Source: Alphaproteobacteria bacterium (GTDB taxonomy: Bacteria > Pseudomonadota > Alphaproteobacteria > Rhizobiales > Xanthobacteraceae). Taken from it: 41,582 nucleotides of DNA. Of the stretch, positions 34,864 through 41,582 are shown in pieces; the stretch's first letter is position 1; each line of letters opens with the position of its first letter. The translations under genes were made by a program, and so were the position numbers. The stretch covers positions 1 to 41,582 of the forward strand of contig JAPLPD010000170.1 of NCBI GenBank assembly GCA_026400395.1, read 5' to 3'. The notes under the pieces were generated by a model. The model was not told the origin of the DNA. It worked only from the letters and a program-made list of their open reading frames with translations, and searched no databases.

Positions 34864-34946
34864 TGCAACCCCTCGCTTGAACGGTAGTCCGCACCCTGAG
34901 AACATACAAGCCAAGCAACCAGGGCAAAGCCAGGAACCAAGCCGCC

Positions 34947-35795
34947 ATGAAAATCGTCGATATGACTCACGTGATGAACGTCCATACGCCCGGCTGGGTC
35001 GGCTACGCCGGCAACAAAATGTACTACGCGCAGAACCTGCAGACAGTGCGGATCGTCGCCCAGCGCATCGACACCGCCCTCCACGTCGGCACGCATTTCG
35101 ACGGCGCGATGCATGCGACCGACAACCGCAAGGGCGACATGGCGCATCTGCCGCTCGACTATCTGTGCAACCGCGGCGTGGTGGTCGACATTTCCAAGCA
35201 CATGCACGACTGGGCGGTGATCACCCCGCAGATGATCGAGAGCGCCGGCGCCGACATCCGCGAAGGCGACATCCTCATCCTGCACACCGGCTGGCACAAG
35301 CACTACGAAGGCCAGTCGCAGCAGGATCTGGTGCGGTACTTCTGCTACCACCCGGGACCGAGCCTGGAAACGCTGCACTGGATGTTCAAGAAGAAGATCA
35401 AATGGTGGGGCATGGACACCGGCTCATGCGACCACGCCATGAACACCTCGATCCGCTACATGCGGCCCGACCTCGCCGAGGAGTTCACCAAGAAGCACGG
35501 CAAGACCCCGGCCGAGTTCTTCGGTGAGTTCAGCTACACCCACAAAAAATCCGGCCGAAAGGTCACCGCCGACGTGTTCCCGTTCCACAACTGGGCGTTC
35601 CAGGAGGGGCTGCTGCACGCCGAGAACCTTGGCGGCGACATCGAACTGATGCTCGGCAAGCGCGCCATCATCGGCGCCTTCCCCTGGCGCTACGAGGGCC
35701 TCGAAGGCTGTCCATGCCGCATCGTCGCCTTCCTCGATGCTGGCGAAAATGTTGAAGCCGTCGGCGACGCCGCCAAAGCCATCCTCGGTTATTAG
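34947..35795 (+). CDS. cyclase family protein (kynurenine formamidase/isatin hydrolase fold)
   Basis: A 282-residue protein of the PF04199 cyclase family. The metal-binding motif HxGTHxDxxxH is complete: His46, Gly48, Thr49, His50, Asp52, His56 in LHVGTHFDGAMHA. Known members hydrolyse ring amides or formamides with a divalent metal (kynurenine formamidase, isatin hydrolase). This one is longer than the roughly 210-residue formamidases and has inserted segments such as WMFKKKIKWWGMD and EEFTKKHGKT. A role in hydrolytic opening of a lactam or similar intermediate is plausible. It heads the plus-strand set cyclase-SDR-amidohydrolase-HAD; the next gene begins 9 bp later. The AGGA site lies about 11 bases before the ATG, rather far. 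Confidence 0.88.
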   Translation: MKIVDMTHVMNVHTPGWVGYAGNKMYYAQNLQTVRIVAQRIDTALHVGTHFDGAMHATDNRKGDMAHLPLDYLCNRGVVVDISKHMHDWAVITPQMIESAGADIREGDILILHTGWHKHYEGQSQQDLVRYFCYHPGPSLETLHWMFKKKIKWWGMDTGSCDHAMNTSIRYMRPDLAEEFTKKHGKTPAEFFGEFSYTHKKSGRKVTADVFPFHNWAFQEGLLHAENLGGDIELMLGKRAIIGAFPWRYEGLEGCPCRIVAFLDAGENVEAVGDAAKAILGY

Positions 35796-35804
35796 GAGCC
35801 TCAC

Positions 35805-36617
35805 ATGGACCTGCAACTTCACGGCAAGACCGCGCTCGTCACCGGCGGCAGCGAGGGCATCGGCAAGGGCATCGCGCTGGCGCTGGCGAAAGAAGGCGTC
35901 GATGTCGCCATCTGCGCGCGGCGCAAGGACGTGCTGGAGGCGACCGCCTCCGAAATCGCCCGCGCCACCAACCGCAAGATTATCGCCATCCCGGCCGACC
36001 TGCGAAAGGACGCCGACGCCAAGGCTTTCATCGAGCGCGCCCACAACGAACTCGGCCGCGTCGATATCATGGTCAACAATGCCGGCTCCGCCGCCGGGGG
36101 CGTCATCGAGCACCTGACCGAGGACGACTGGGAGAAGGGCCTGCAGCTCAAATTCATGGGCTATGTGCGGTGCCTGCGCTACGTGCTGCCGATCATGGTC
36201 AAGCAGGGCGGCGGCCGCGTGGTGAACCTGATCGGCAACGATGGCGTGAAGCCGTCGTACTGGGAAATCTGCCCGGGCGCTGCCAACGCCGCGGGCCAGA
36301 ACCTGACGATCTCGCTGGCCGGCCAGTACGGCAAGAACAACATCAGCTTCTGCGCCGTGAACCCCGGCCCGGTCCGCACCGAGCGCTGGGCGGGACTTGT
36401 GAAGGCGATGTCGCGCGACATGAACTTGTCCTACGAGGAGGCCGACAAGCTCGCGCCGTCCTCGATCCCGATGGGGCGTATCGCCGAGGTCGAGGAGGTG
36501 GCGAACCTGGTCGTCATGCTCGCCTCGCCGCTGATGCACATGGTCAACGGCACCATGATCGAAGTGGATGGCGGCCAGGAGAAGTCGTTGATGGATCGGC
36601 TCCGGGATAAGAAGTAG
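35805..36617 (+). CDS. SDR family protein with degenerate catalytic triad
   Basis: A 270-residue short-chain dehydrogenase fold. The cofactor loop is intact (TGGSEGIG, residues 13-20), as are NNAG (91-94) and the NPGPVRTER segment. The active site is unusual. The strand that normally carries Ser (N-x-S-S) reads NLIGNDG (141-147), and the usual Tyr-x-x-x-Lys reads PGAAN (157-161), with Asn161 in place of Lys. Tyr152 is nearby but out of register. Some SDR subfamilies do carry a GAANAA segment, so this may be a known non-classical group. Its reaction is open: a non-redox or partner role, or an altered proton relay. AGGAG stands before the ATG. It is co-transcribed with the cyclase gene. Confidence 0.88.
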   Translation: MDLQLHGKTALVTGGSEGIGKGIALALAKEGVDVAICARRKDVLEATASEIARATNRKIIAIPADLRKDADAKAFIERAHNELGRVDIMVNNAGSAAGGVIEHLTEDDWEKGLQLKFMGYVRCLRYVLPIMVKQGGGRVVNLIGNDGVKPSYWEICPGAANAAGQNLTISLAGQYGKNNISFCAVNPGPVRTERWAGLVKAMSRDMNLSYEEADKLAPSSIPMGRIAEVEEVANLVVMLASPLMHMVNGTMIEVDGGQEKSLMDRLRDKK

Positions 36618-36646
36618 ACACCGTTTGTTACGCACCGCTCCAACCA

Positions 36647-36733
36647 CGTCATGGCCGGGCTTGTCCCGGCCATCCACGCCTTACTTAGCCAAGTAGAAAG
36701 ACGTGGATGCCCAGCCCAAGGCCGGGCATGACG
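36647..36733. repeat. long imperfect palindromic intergenic repeat
   Basis: A 32-base left arm (36647-36678) is nearly the reverse complement of a right arm (36702-36733), around a loop of about 23 bases. The left arm also contains its own hairpin, GGCCGGG-CTTGT-CCCGGCC. CGTCATGGCCGGG and CCGGGCATGACG ends are typical of the dispersed palindromes in Bradyrhizobium and Rhodopseudomonas genomes (known from memory). It fills the gap between the SDR and amidohydrolase genes. Folded in RNA it could dampen read-through or stabilise the upstream message. Confidence 0.75.
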
Positions 36734-36764
36734 GAGCAAATGTACTGCCAGTCAGGAACCTCCC

Positions 36765-37766
36765 ATGCCCATCGACGTCCACGCCCATTACGTCCCGCCG
36801 CAGCTCATCGCCGCCATCAAAAGTCAGGGCGACGCCATCGGCGTGAAGTTCGCGCCGTTCGACGGCGGCAAGGAGGCCCTGCAGTTCGATTATGGTTTCA
36901 AGGTCCGGCCGTTCTTCCCGCGCCTCGTCGAGCCCGTGGCGGATAGGCTCAAATGGATGGACGAACAGCGCATCGACCACCAGATCGTCGGAACCTGGCC
37001 GGACATTTTCGGCTACGGCCTGCCAGTGCCGCAGTGCATCGCCTGGCACCGCATGCTCAACGACACCTTGGCCGAGTGGACCGCGGACAACGCGAAGAAG
37101 TTCTCCTGGATTTCATCGGTGCCGCTGACCGACGCGGACGCGGCCGCGGCCGAACTCGAACGCTCGGCAGGCATGGACGCCATCGGCGTCATCATCTCGG
37201 CCAATATCGAGAACGTGAACCTCGGTGAGATCGTGCTCGATCCGTTCTGGCGCAAGGCGGAGGCGATGGGCCTGCCCGTACTCATTCACCCGGTCTATTC
37301 GGTCCCGACCAAACGCGTCGATAAGTTCGCGCTGGCCCAGATCGCGCTTTACACCTACGACACCACGCTTGGAGCTGGCTCCCTGCTGATGTCCGGCGTG
37401 ATGGACCGTTTCCCCGGCCTCAAGCTGCTCTGGTCGCATGGCGGCGGCACCTTCCCCTATCTCGCCGGCCGCTTCGACGTGATGCACAAGCGCATGGACA
37501 AAGCTCAGCAGAAGAACGTCGCGGCCAAGACGCCGTCCGCATACGCCACGCAGATGCATTACGACAGCATCGTGCATGCGCCCAAGGCGCTGCGTTTCCT
37601 CATCGACATCGCGGGCATCGGCAACATCCACCTCGGCACCGACTATTCATTTCCGCCCGCCGACATGGAGCCGCTCGACCTGCTCAAAGCCGCCGGACTT
37701 TCCACGGCCGACAGCGAGGCAATTTCCGACGGCAACCCGCGGCGGCTGTTCACGTGGCTGAAATGA
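36765..37766 (+). CDS. amidohydrolase family protein (ACMSD-like decarboxylase/hydrolase)
   Basis: A 333-residue TIM-barrel metal enzyme of the amidohydrolase_2 (PF04909) family. Metal and catalytic residues are in place: His6 and His8 in VHAHYV, His175 in LIHPVYS, His225 in WSHGGGTFPY, and Asp293 in GTDYSFP. This pattern is shared with ACMSD, gamma-resorcylate and 5-carboxyvanillate decarboxylases, which remove CO2 without an organic cofactor, and with some lactonases. AGGA lies about 8 bases before the ATG. It is separated from the SDR gene by the palindromic repeat, and its stop overlaps the HAD gene start (ATGA). In context a second decarboxylation or hydrolysis step of the nearby pathway is likely. 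Confidence 0.88.
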   Translation: MPIDVHAHYVPPQLIAAIKSQGDAIGVKFAPFDGGKEALQFDYGFKVRPFFPRLVEPVADRLKWMDEQRIDHQIVGTWPDIFGYGLPVPQCIAWHRMLNDTLAEWTADNAKKFSWISSVPLTDADAAAAELERSAGMDAIGVIISANIENVNLGEIVLDPFWRKAEAMGLPVLIHPVYSVPTKRVDKFALAQIALYTYDTTLGAGSLLMSGVMDRFPGLKLLWSHGGGTFPYLAGRFDVMHKRMDKAQQKNVAAKTPSAYATQMHYDSIVHAPKALRFLIDIAGIGNIHLGTDYSFPPADMEPLDLLKAAGLSTADSEAISDGNPRRLFTWLK

Positions 37767-38392
37767 CCGCCACCGGTATCCGCCTTGTCATCTTCGACAT
37801 GGACGGCACGCTGGCCGACAGTTTCCCGTGGTTCGTCCGGGTCATGGGTTCCGTCGCGGAGCGATTCGACGTCCGCCGCATCGAGCCGGACGACGTGGAA
37901 GAACTGCGCCGCCTCGATTCCCGCGGTCTCCTGCAATGGCTCGGCGTGCCGCGATGGAAGCTGCCGCTGATCGCCCGTCACATGCGCGCGCTGAAGGCGC
38001 AGCATATCGGTGACATCCGGCTGTTTCCCGGCGTCGGCCGGATGCTGCGGGATTTGACCGGCCGCGGCATCGCCATAGCCATCGTCAGTTCCGACAGCGA
38101 GGCCAACGTACGCCAGACGCTTGGCCCGGAGAACGCGCAGCTGGTCGGCTTCTACGCTTGCGGAGCATCGTTGTTCGGCAAACACGCCAAGTTCAAAAAG
38201 GTGCTGCGAAAGTTCGCGATCGGCGCCGCCGAAGCAATCACCATCGGCGACGAGGTACGGGACGCGGAGGCCGCCGCGCGGGCCGGCATTGCCTTCGCCG
38301 CCGTTACCTGGGGTTACGCGCACATCGATGCATTGCGCGCGGCCAATCCGGCGCTGATTTTGTCGAGTATGGACGAGATCGCGCGCATCTGA
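37763..38392 (+). CDS. HAD family hydrolase (phosphoglycolate phosphatase-like)
   Basis: A 209-residue HAD phosphatase. Motif I is FDMDGT with nucleophile Asp12 and acid-base Asp14. Motif II is near IVSSDSE, the motif III lysine lies in the HAKFKKVLRKF stretch, and motif IV is ITIGDEVRDAEAA. A helical cap lies between I and II, as in Gph-type enzymes. The ATG at 37763 overlaps the amidohydrolase stop (ATGA), giving coupling. A GTG at 37754 would add three residues. It dephosphorylates a small metabolite that cannot be named from sequence. Last gene of the plus-strand set that starts at the cyclase gene. Confidence 0.85.
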   Translation: MTATGIRLVIFDMDGTLADSFPWFVRVMGSVAERFDVRRIEPDDVEELRRLDSRGLLQWLGVPRWKLPLIARHMRALKAQHIGDIRLFPGVGRMLRDLTGRGIAIAIVSSDSEANVRQTLGPENAQLVGFYACGASLFGKHAKFKKVLRKFAIGAAEAITIGDEVRDAEAAARAGIAFAAVTWGYAHIDALRAANPALILSSMDEIARI

Positions 38393-38694
38393 ATATCTGC
38401 TTTAAAAAGCGGCGGTTCGCGCAATACATTATTACAGCACAGCACGCCACGATTGCGCGCCCCGTGCTATGCGCCGCAAAATGTGGCGTCGCAAATCCTG
38501 CATAATCAGCTGCGATGTTGCGCCGCGCCATGTGGCTCAGGCTGGCGCCGAAGCAATCGCTGCGCTACCATTCTTTTCGATCGCGGGGCGCGACTTGGCC
38601 AATCAGGGGATCAACAATCCGGCGGCCGGCCGGCTTCAGTCTGATGTGCGTTCGCCCATGTGGCGGACCGGTGGGGAAGAGGTTTGGAGAAGAA
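38393..38694. other. 302-bp intergenic region, no gene seen
   Basis: The open frame into the next gene continues upstream to 38515, but its composition and lack of a signal-like start argue against use. A CATAAT element near 38503 might be a -10 box; no matching -35 is clear. Otherwise I see nothing definite. Confidence 0.4.
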
Positions 38695-40584
38695 ATGTCA
38701 GTTAAAAGAAGCGTCAATCGCGGCTTCGACTCGACCTCAAAAGACCTTTCTCGACGTGACATCCTGATCCTTGGCGCCGGCGCGGTTGCTGTCAGCAGCA
38801 CCGCCTTCTCGGCCATGGCCCAGCCTGCCGGCGAGACCACCGTTCATGGCCTGTCCGCGTTTGGCGACCTTAGCTATCCGGCCGGTTTCCAGAACCTGAA
38901 ATACGTCAATCCGAATGCCCCCAAAGGCGGCACCTTCAGCCAGCTCGCCGGTGGCGGCACCGCGACCTTCAACTCGTTCAACGGCTTCATCCTGAAGGGC
39001 GACGCCGCGGTCGATATGGAGCAGGTGTTCGCCTCGCTGATGTGGCGCGCCTCCGACGAGCCCGACGCCGTCTATGCCTACGCCGCCGAGAAGGTCACGG
39101 TGTCCGCCGATGGCCGGGTCTACAAGTTCCAGCTGCGCAACGGCATCACCTTCCACGACGGCAGCCCGATCACCGCCGACGACGTCGCGTTCTCGCTGAC
39201 CACACTGAAGACCAAGGGCCATCCCGCGATCGGCAATCTGCTCCGCGACATGGAGAGCGCCGAGACCGAGGGCGACCGCGTCGTGGTGGTGAAGTTCGCC
39301 GCCAATCGCTCGCGCAGCGCGCCGCTGACCGCCGCCAATCTGCCGATCCTGTCGAAGGCGTACTACTCCAAGCTCGCCTTCGATGAGACCTCGATGGAAC
39401 CGCCGCTCGGCTCCGGCCCCTACAAGGTCGGCAAGTTCGAGCAGGGCCGCTTTGTCGAATTCGAACGGATCAAGGACTGGTGGGGCGCCAACCTGCCGAT
39501 CACGCGCGGACAGTTCAATTTCGACGTGCTGCACTACGACTATTACCGCGACCGCGACACGGCGTTCGAAGGCTTCACCTCCAAGAGCTACACCTTCCGC
39601 GAGGAGTTCACCTCGCGCGTCTGGGCGTCGCGCTACGACTTCCCCGCGGTCAAGGACGGCCGCGTCAAGCGCGAGAGCATCGCCGACGACCGCCCCTCGG
39701 GCCTGCAAGCCTGGATGATGAACACACGGCGCGAGAAGTTCCAGGACGTGCGGCTGCGCGAGGCGTTCGCATTGGCGTTTGATTTCGAATGGGCGAACAA
39801 GAATCTGATGTTCGACTCCTATGCGCGCACGCAGTCGTGCTTCCAGAACACCGAGATGATGGCGAAGGGCAAGCCATCCCCGGCGGAGCTGGCGCTGCTC
39901 GAGCCGCACAAGGCCAAATTGCCCGCCGAGGTTTTCGGCGAAGCCTGGAGTGCGCCGGTCAGCGACGGCTCCGGCCAGGACCGCCGCCAGTTGCGCAAGT
40001 CGGCCGAGCTGCTCAACGCCGCCGGCTGGACCGTCAAGGAAGGCAAGCGCGTCAACGCCAAGGGCGAGCCGCTGGTTGTGGAATTCCTGGCGTTCGAGCG
40101 GGTCTCCGAGCCGCACCATGCGCTCTACATCAAAAACCTGGGCGCACTTGGCATCGAGGCGACGATGCGCGTGGTGGATCCGGTGCAGTACCGCTCCCGC
40201 ATGCAGGACTTCGACTTCGACATCTCGATGAACCGCATATCGCTGCCGCCCTCGCCGGGCGACGCGCTGCGGGCCTACTTCTCCAGCCGCGCCGCCGCGG
40301 GCAAGGGCTCCCCCAACTTCTCCGGCATCGCCAATCCGATCGTCGACGCGCTGATCGACAATGCCGTCCAGGCCAATGACCGCCAGTCTCTGCACACCGC
40401 CTGCCGGGCGCTCGACCGCGTCCTGCGCGCCGAGCACTATTGGATCGCCGGCTGGTACAAGCCGGCGCATTGGGTCGCGTACTGGGACATCTTCGGTCAA
40501 CCGCCCGCCAAACCGCATTACGCGCGTGGCGTGCCGGAGACCTGGTGGCTCGATCCCGAGAAGGCAGCCAAGCTCGGCGGCTAG
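38695..40584 (+). CDS. ABC-type extracellular solute-binding protein family 5 (YejA/oligopeptide type)
   Basis: A 629-residue periplasmic binding protein of the SBP_bac_5 family. A twin-arginine-type signal (SRRDILILGAGAVAVSSTAF) with cleavage near AMA-QPA is followed by NPNAPKGGTFSQLAGG, the YejA-type beginning, and the family core YKFQLRNGITFHDGSPITADDVAFSL (landmark about residues 140-170). The C-terminal end WYKPAHWVAYWDIFGQP is also YejA-like. It binds oligopeptides or similar molecules for an ABC importer. The ATG at 38695 has GGAG 6-7 bases upstream. YejB/E/F-type permease and ATPase genes do not follow, so it is an orphan within this window. It is not evidently linked to the upstream catabolic set. 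Confidence 0.9.
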   Translation: MSVKRSVNRGFDSTSKDLSRRDILILGAGAVAVSSTAFSAMAQPAGETTVHGLSAFGDLSYPAGFQNLKYVNPNAPKGGTFSQLAGGGTATFNSFNGFILKGDAAVDMEQVFASLMWRASDEPDAVYAYAAEKVTVSADGRVYKFQLRNGITFHDGSPITADDVAFSLTTLKTKGHPAIGNLLRDMESAETEGDRVVVVKFAANRSRSAPLTAANLPILSKAYYSKLAFDETSMEPPLGSGPYKVGKFEQGRFVEFERIKDWWGANLPITRGQFNFDVLHYDYYRDRDTAFEGFTSKSYTFREEFTSRVWASRYDFPAVKDGRVKRESIADDRPSGLQAWMMNTRREKFQDVRLREAFALAFDFEWANKNLMFDSYARTQSCFQNTEMMAKGKPSPAELALLEPHKAKLPAEVFGEAWSAPVSDGSGQDRRQLRKSAELLNAAGWTVKEGKRVNAKGEPLVVEFLAFERVSEPHHALYIKNLGALGIEATMRVVDPVQYRSRMQDFDFDISMNRISLPPSPGDALRAYFSSRAAAGKGSPNFSGIANPIVDALIDNAVQANDRQSLHTACRALDRVLRAEHYWIAGWYKPAHWVAYWDIFGQPPAKPHYARGVPETWWLDPEKAAKLGG

Positions 40585-40828
40585 CTGGGACGTAGACTTC
40601 GAAGCTCCGGTTCGGGAATCACGGCCCGGGAGCCTGTTTCTGTACGCCATGCCAAGGAGACGCTTGGTCGCTATCCCCCAGAAGCGGACACGTTATCCTC
40701 ACTTTGAGTTCTTCCGGTTTTGACCCATCTGCGACATGGGCCAGCATCTCATGTTGCAGTGCTCCCGGCCCCTATCAAAGCCATCGTTTGAGCCGGTACG
40801 ATGCTGCTTCTTGAGCCAAGGGGCGGGC

Positions 40829-41509
40829 ATGAGGCGGCGAGATTTTCTCGGTGTTCTGAGCGGTACGGCTGCGTGGCCGTTGGCGGCGCGGGGGCAGCAG
40901 CCCGACAAGATCGCGCGCATCGGCGTTCTGGGACCTGGTCCCGAAAATCCAGTCTCGGCGCCGGGATATCAAGTCTTCGTCTCCGAGCTGCGGAAACTTG
41001 GATTCTCCGACGGCCAGAATCTCGCTATCGAACATCGCCGTACTGACGAGGGAACCGCCAGTGCCTTCACCGCCGCCAACGAACTAGTTGCCGCGCAGGT
41101 AGATGTGCTCGTCGCGAACGGCCCGGAAATCGCGCTGCAGGCCGCCACTGCTGCGAGACCTCAGGTGCCCATCGTCATGATGGCCAACAATTTTGATCCA
41201 TTCGCGCGTGGCTACGTCCAAAGCCTGGCGAAACCGGGAGGTAACATCACCGGTATCTTTTATCGTCAACCGGAATTGGCCGCGAAGCAGCTCGAGCTTC
41301 TAGTGGAGGCGTTTCCAGAGAGGAATCGCCTCGCCGCCCTGTGGGACATCCACTCGACTGATCAGGCCGCTGCGGCAGAGCGTGCGGCGAAATCAATGGG
41401 GTTGTCGCTTCGATTGCTCAAGCTTGAAACTCCACCCTACAATTTTGGGTCTTCAGGAAAACGAGTGGGTGTTTTCAGCAACTTCAGAGCGCTGGGAGCA
41501 TGCATGTGA
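40829..41509 (+). pseudogene. PF04392-family ABC substrate-binding protein, interrupted by an insertion sequence
   Basis: The gene starts MRRRDFLGVLSGTAAWPLAARGQQ, a twin-arginine-type signal common in these Bradyrhizobium binding proteins. It continues with IGVLGPGP, YQVFVSELRKLGFSDGQN, LVAAQVDVLVANG and KPGGNITGIF, all typical of PF04392, whose members are about 325 residues. Homology stops near LKLETPPYNF (base 41446). The remaining 20 or so codons come from the inserted element and end at a TGA at 41507-41509. The lost third includes the rest of the C-terminal lobe, so the product is unlikely to work. The other half, if present, should lie beyond the window after the element. The start is the ATG at 40829, after a G-rich site. 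Confidence 0.75.
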
Positions 41510-41582
41510 GCACCTTGAGCCGCAGATATTCCTGGTCGCGTAGACCGTAGGCGCGCCGCTGGATGACGCGGATCTTGTTGTT
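41447..41582 (-). mobile_element. end of an insertion sequence, probably ISL3 family (continues past the window)
   Basis: Homology of the host gene ends where GGGTCTTCAGGAAAACGAG begins (41447), which has the look of an ISL3-type terminal repeat. The transposase 3' end lies just inside, reading toward this end. The bases before it (ACAATTTT, 41439-41446) would be an AT-rich 8-bp target, as ISL3 elements prefer; the second copy and other end are outside the window. The family is assigned from memory of terminal and protein patterns. Confidence 0.6.
41484..41582 (-). CDS. transposase, C-terminal end only (probably ISL3 family)
   Basis: The 32 visible codons read NNKIRVIQRRAYGLRD and then EYLRLKVLTCMLPAL before a TGA at 41484-41486. 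The N-N-K-I-R-x-I-x-R-R-x-Y-G-x-R pattern is the C-terminal end of DDE transposases, in which the glutamate of the triad lies just upstream of NNK; this form is most like ISL3-family enzymes. The gene enters from beyond the window edge, so neither length nor integrity can be judged. It lies within the element that breaks the PF04392 gene. Confidence 0.65.
   Translation of the reverse strand, partial: NNKIRVIQRRAYGLRDQEYLRLKVLTCMLPAL

Noticed and set aside
38737-40650. 637-codon reverse open frame opposite the family-5 binding protein
   Set aside because: Shadow frame; the forward protein has a signal peptide, ribosome site and family motifs.
1-41582. tRNA, rRNA, CRISPR arrays, phage genes
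   Set aside because: No sequence resembling conserved RNA genes, regular spacer arrays or phage structural genes was noticed by eye; a covariance-model search was not possible.

Overview
The window is GC-rich, densely coded DNA from an alphaproteobacterium. It is most likely from the Bradyrhizobium/Rhodopseudomonas branch of the Hyphomicrobiales. The signs are a hopanoid locus (hpnH, hpnN, and hpnC-hpnD-hpnE-shc), many solute-binding proteins for TRAP and ABC uptake, PF04392-type binding proteins, and a long palindromic repeat of the kind scattered through Bradyrhizobium genomes. This assignment rests on recalled family features; no database search was run. I saw no rRNA, tRNA or CRISPR array, and no recognisable transcription regulator gene.

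Region 1 (1-11.7 kb) is a catabolic and uptake patchwork. It starts with the C-terminal remnant of a TAXI-type TRAP receptor, followed by a carboxymuconolactone decarboxylase family protein, a glutathione S-transferase, a 3-hydroxyisobutyrate dehydrogenase family reductase and an FMN alpha-hydroxy-acid oxidase. A TRAP transporter (dctP-dctQ-dctM) lies downstream of an HpaB-type flavin monooxygenase and an isolated lpxD. A DapA-like aldolase with a GlcG/HbpS-type protein and a convergent nucleoside deaminase close the region.

Region 2 (11.7-25.3 kb) is the hopanoid locus. hpnN (RND-type hopanoid exporter) and hpnH (radical SAM adenosylhopane synthase) diverge from a 609-bp intergenic region. 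A second RND/MMPL transporter, a small secreted protein and a duplicated Spy/CpxP-like secreted protein follow. The tightly overlapping operon hpnC-hpnD-hpnE-shc converts farnesyl diphosphate to squalene and then hopene. hpnG, hpnO and hpnP are not in the window. The hpnC 5' end looks abnormal.

Region 3 (25.3-38.4 kb) is a second catabolic block. It holds a three-subunit molybdenum hydroxylase (large-medium-small, 4-bp overlaps), an ABC importer (binding protein plus permease, no ATPase), a UbiD decarboxylase and a second, solitary molybdenum hydroxylase large subunit. Divergent to these run a cyclase-family hydrolase, an SDR protein without the usual catalytic triad, an ACMSD-like amidohydrolase and a HAD phosphatase. 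Together they look like import, hydroxylation, decarboxylation and ring-opening of an unidentified, probably heteroaromatic, acid. This pathway is my inference and is the best candidate for an undescribed system here.

Region 4 (38.4-41.6 kb) has an orphan family-5 (YejA-like) oligopeptide-type binding protein and a PF04392 binding protein gene. The latter is interrupted at about 41447 by an insertion sequence whose transposase 3' end runs off the window.
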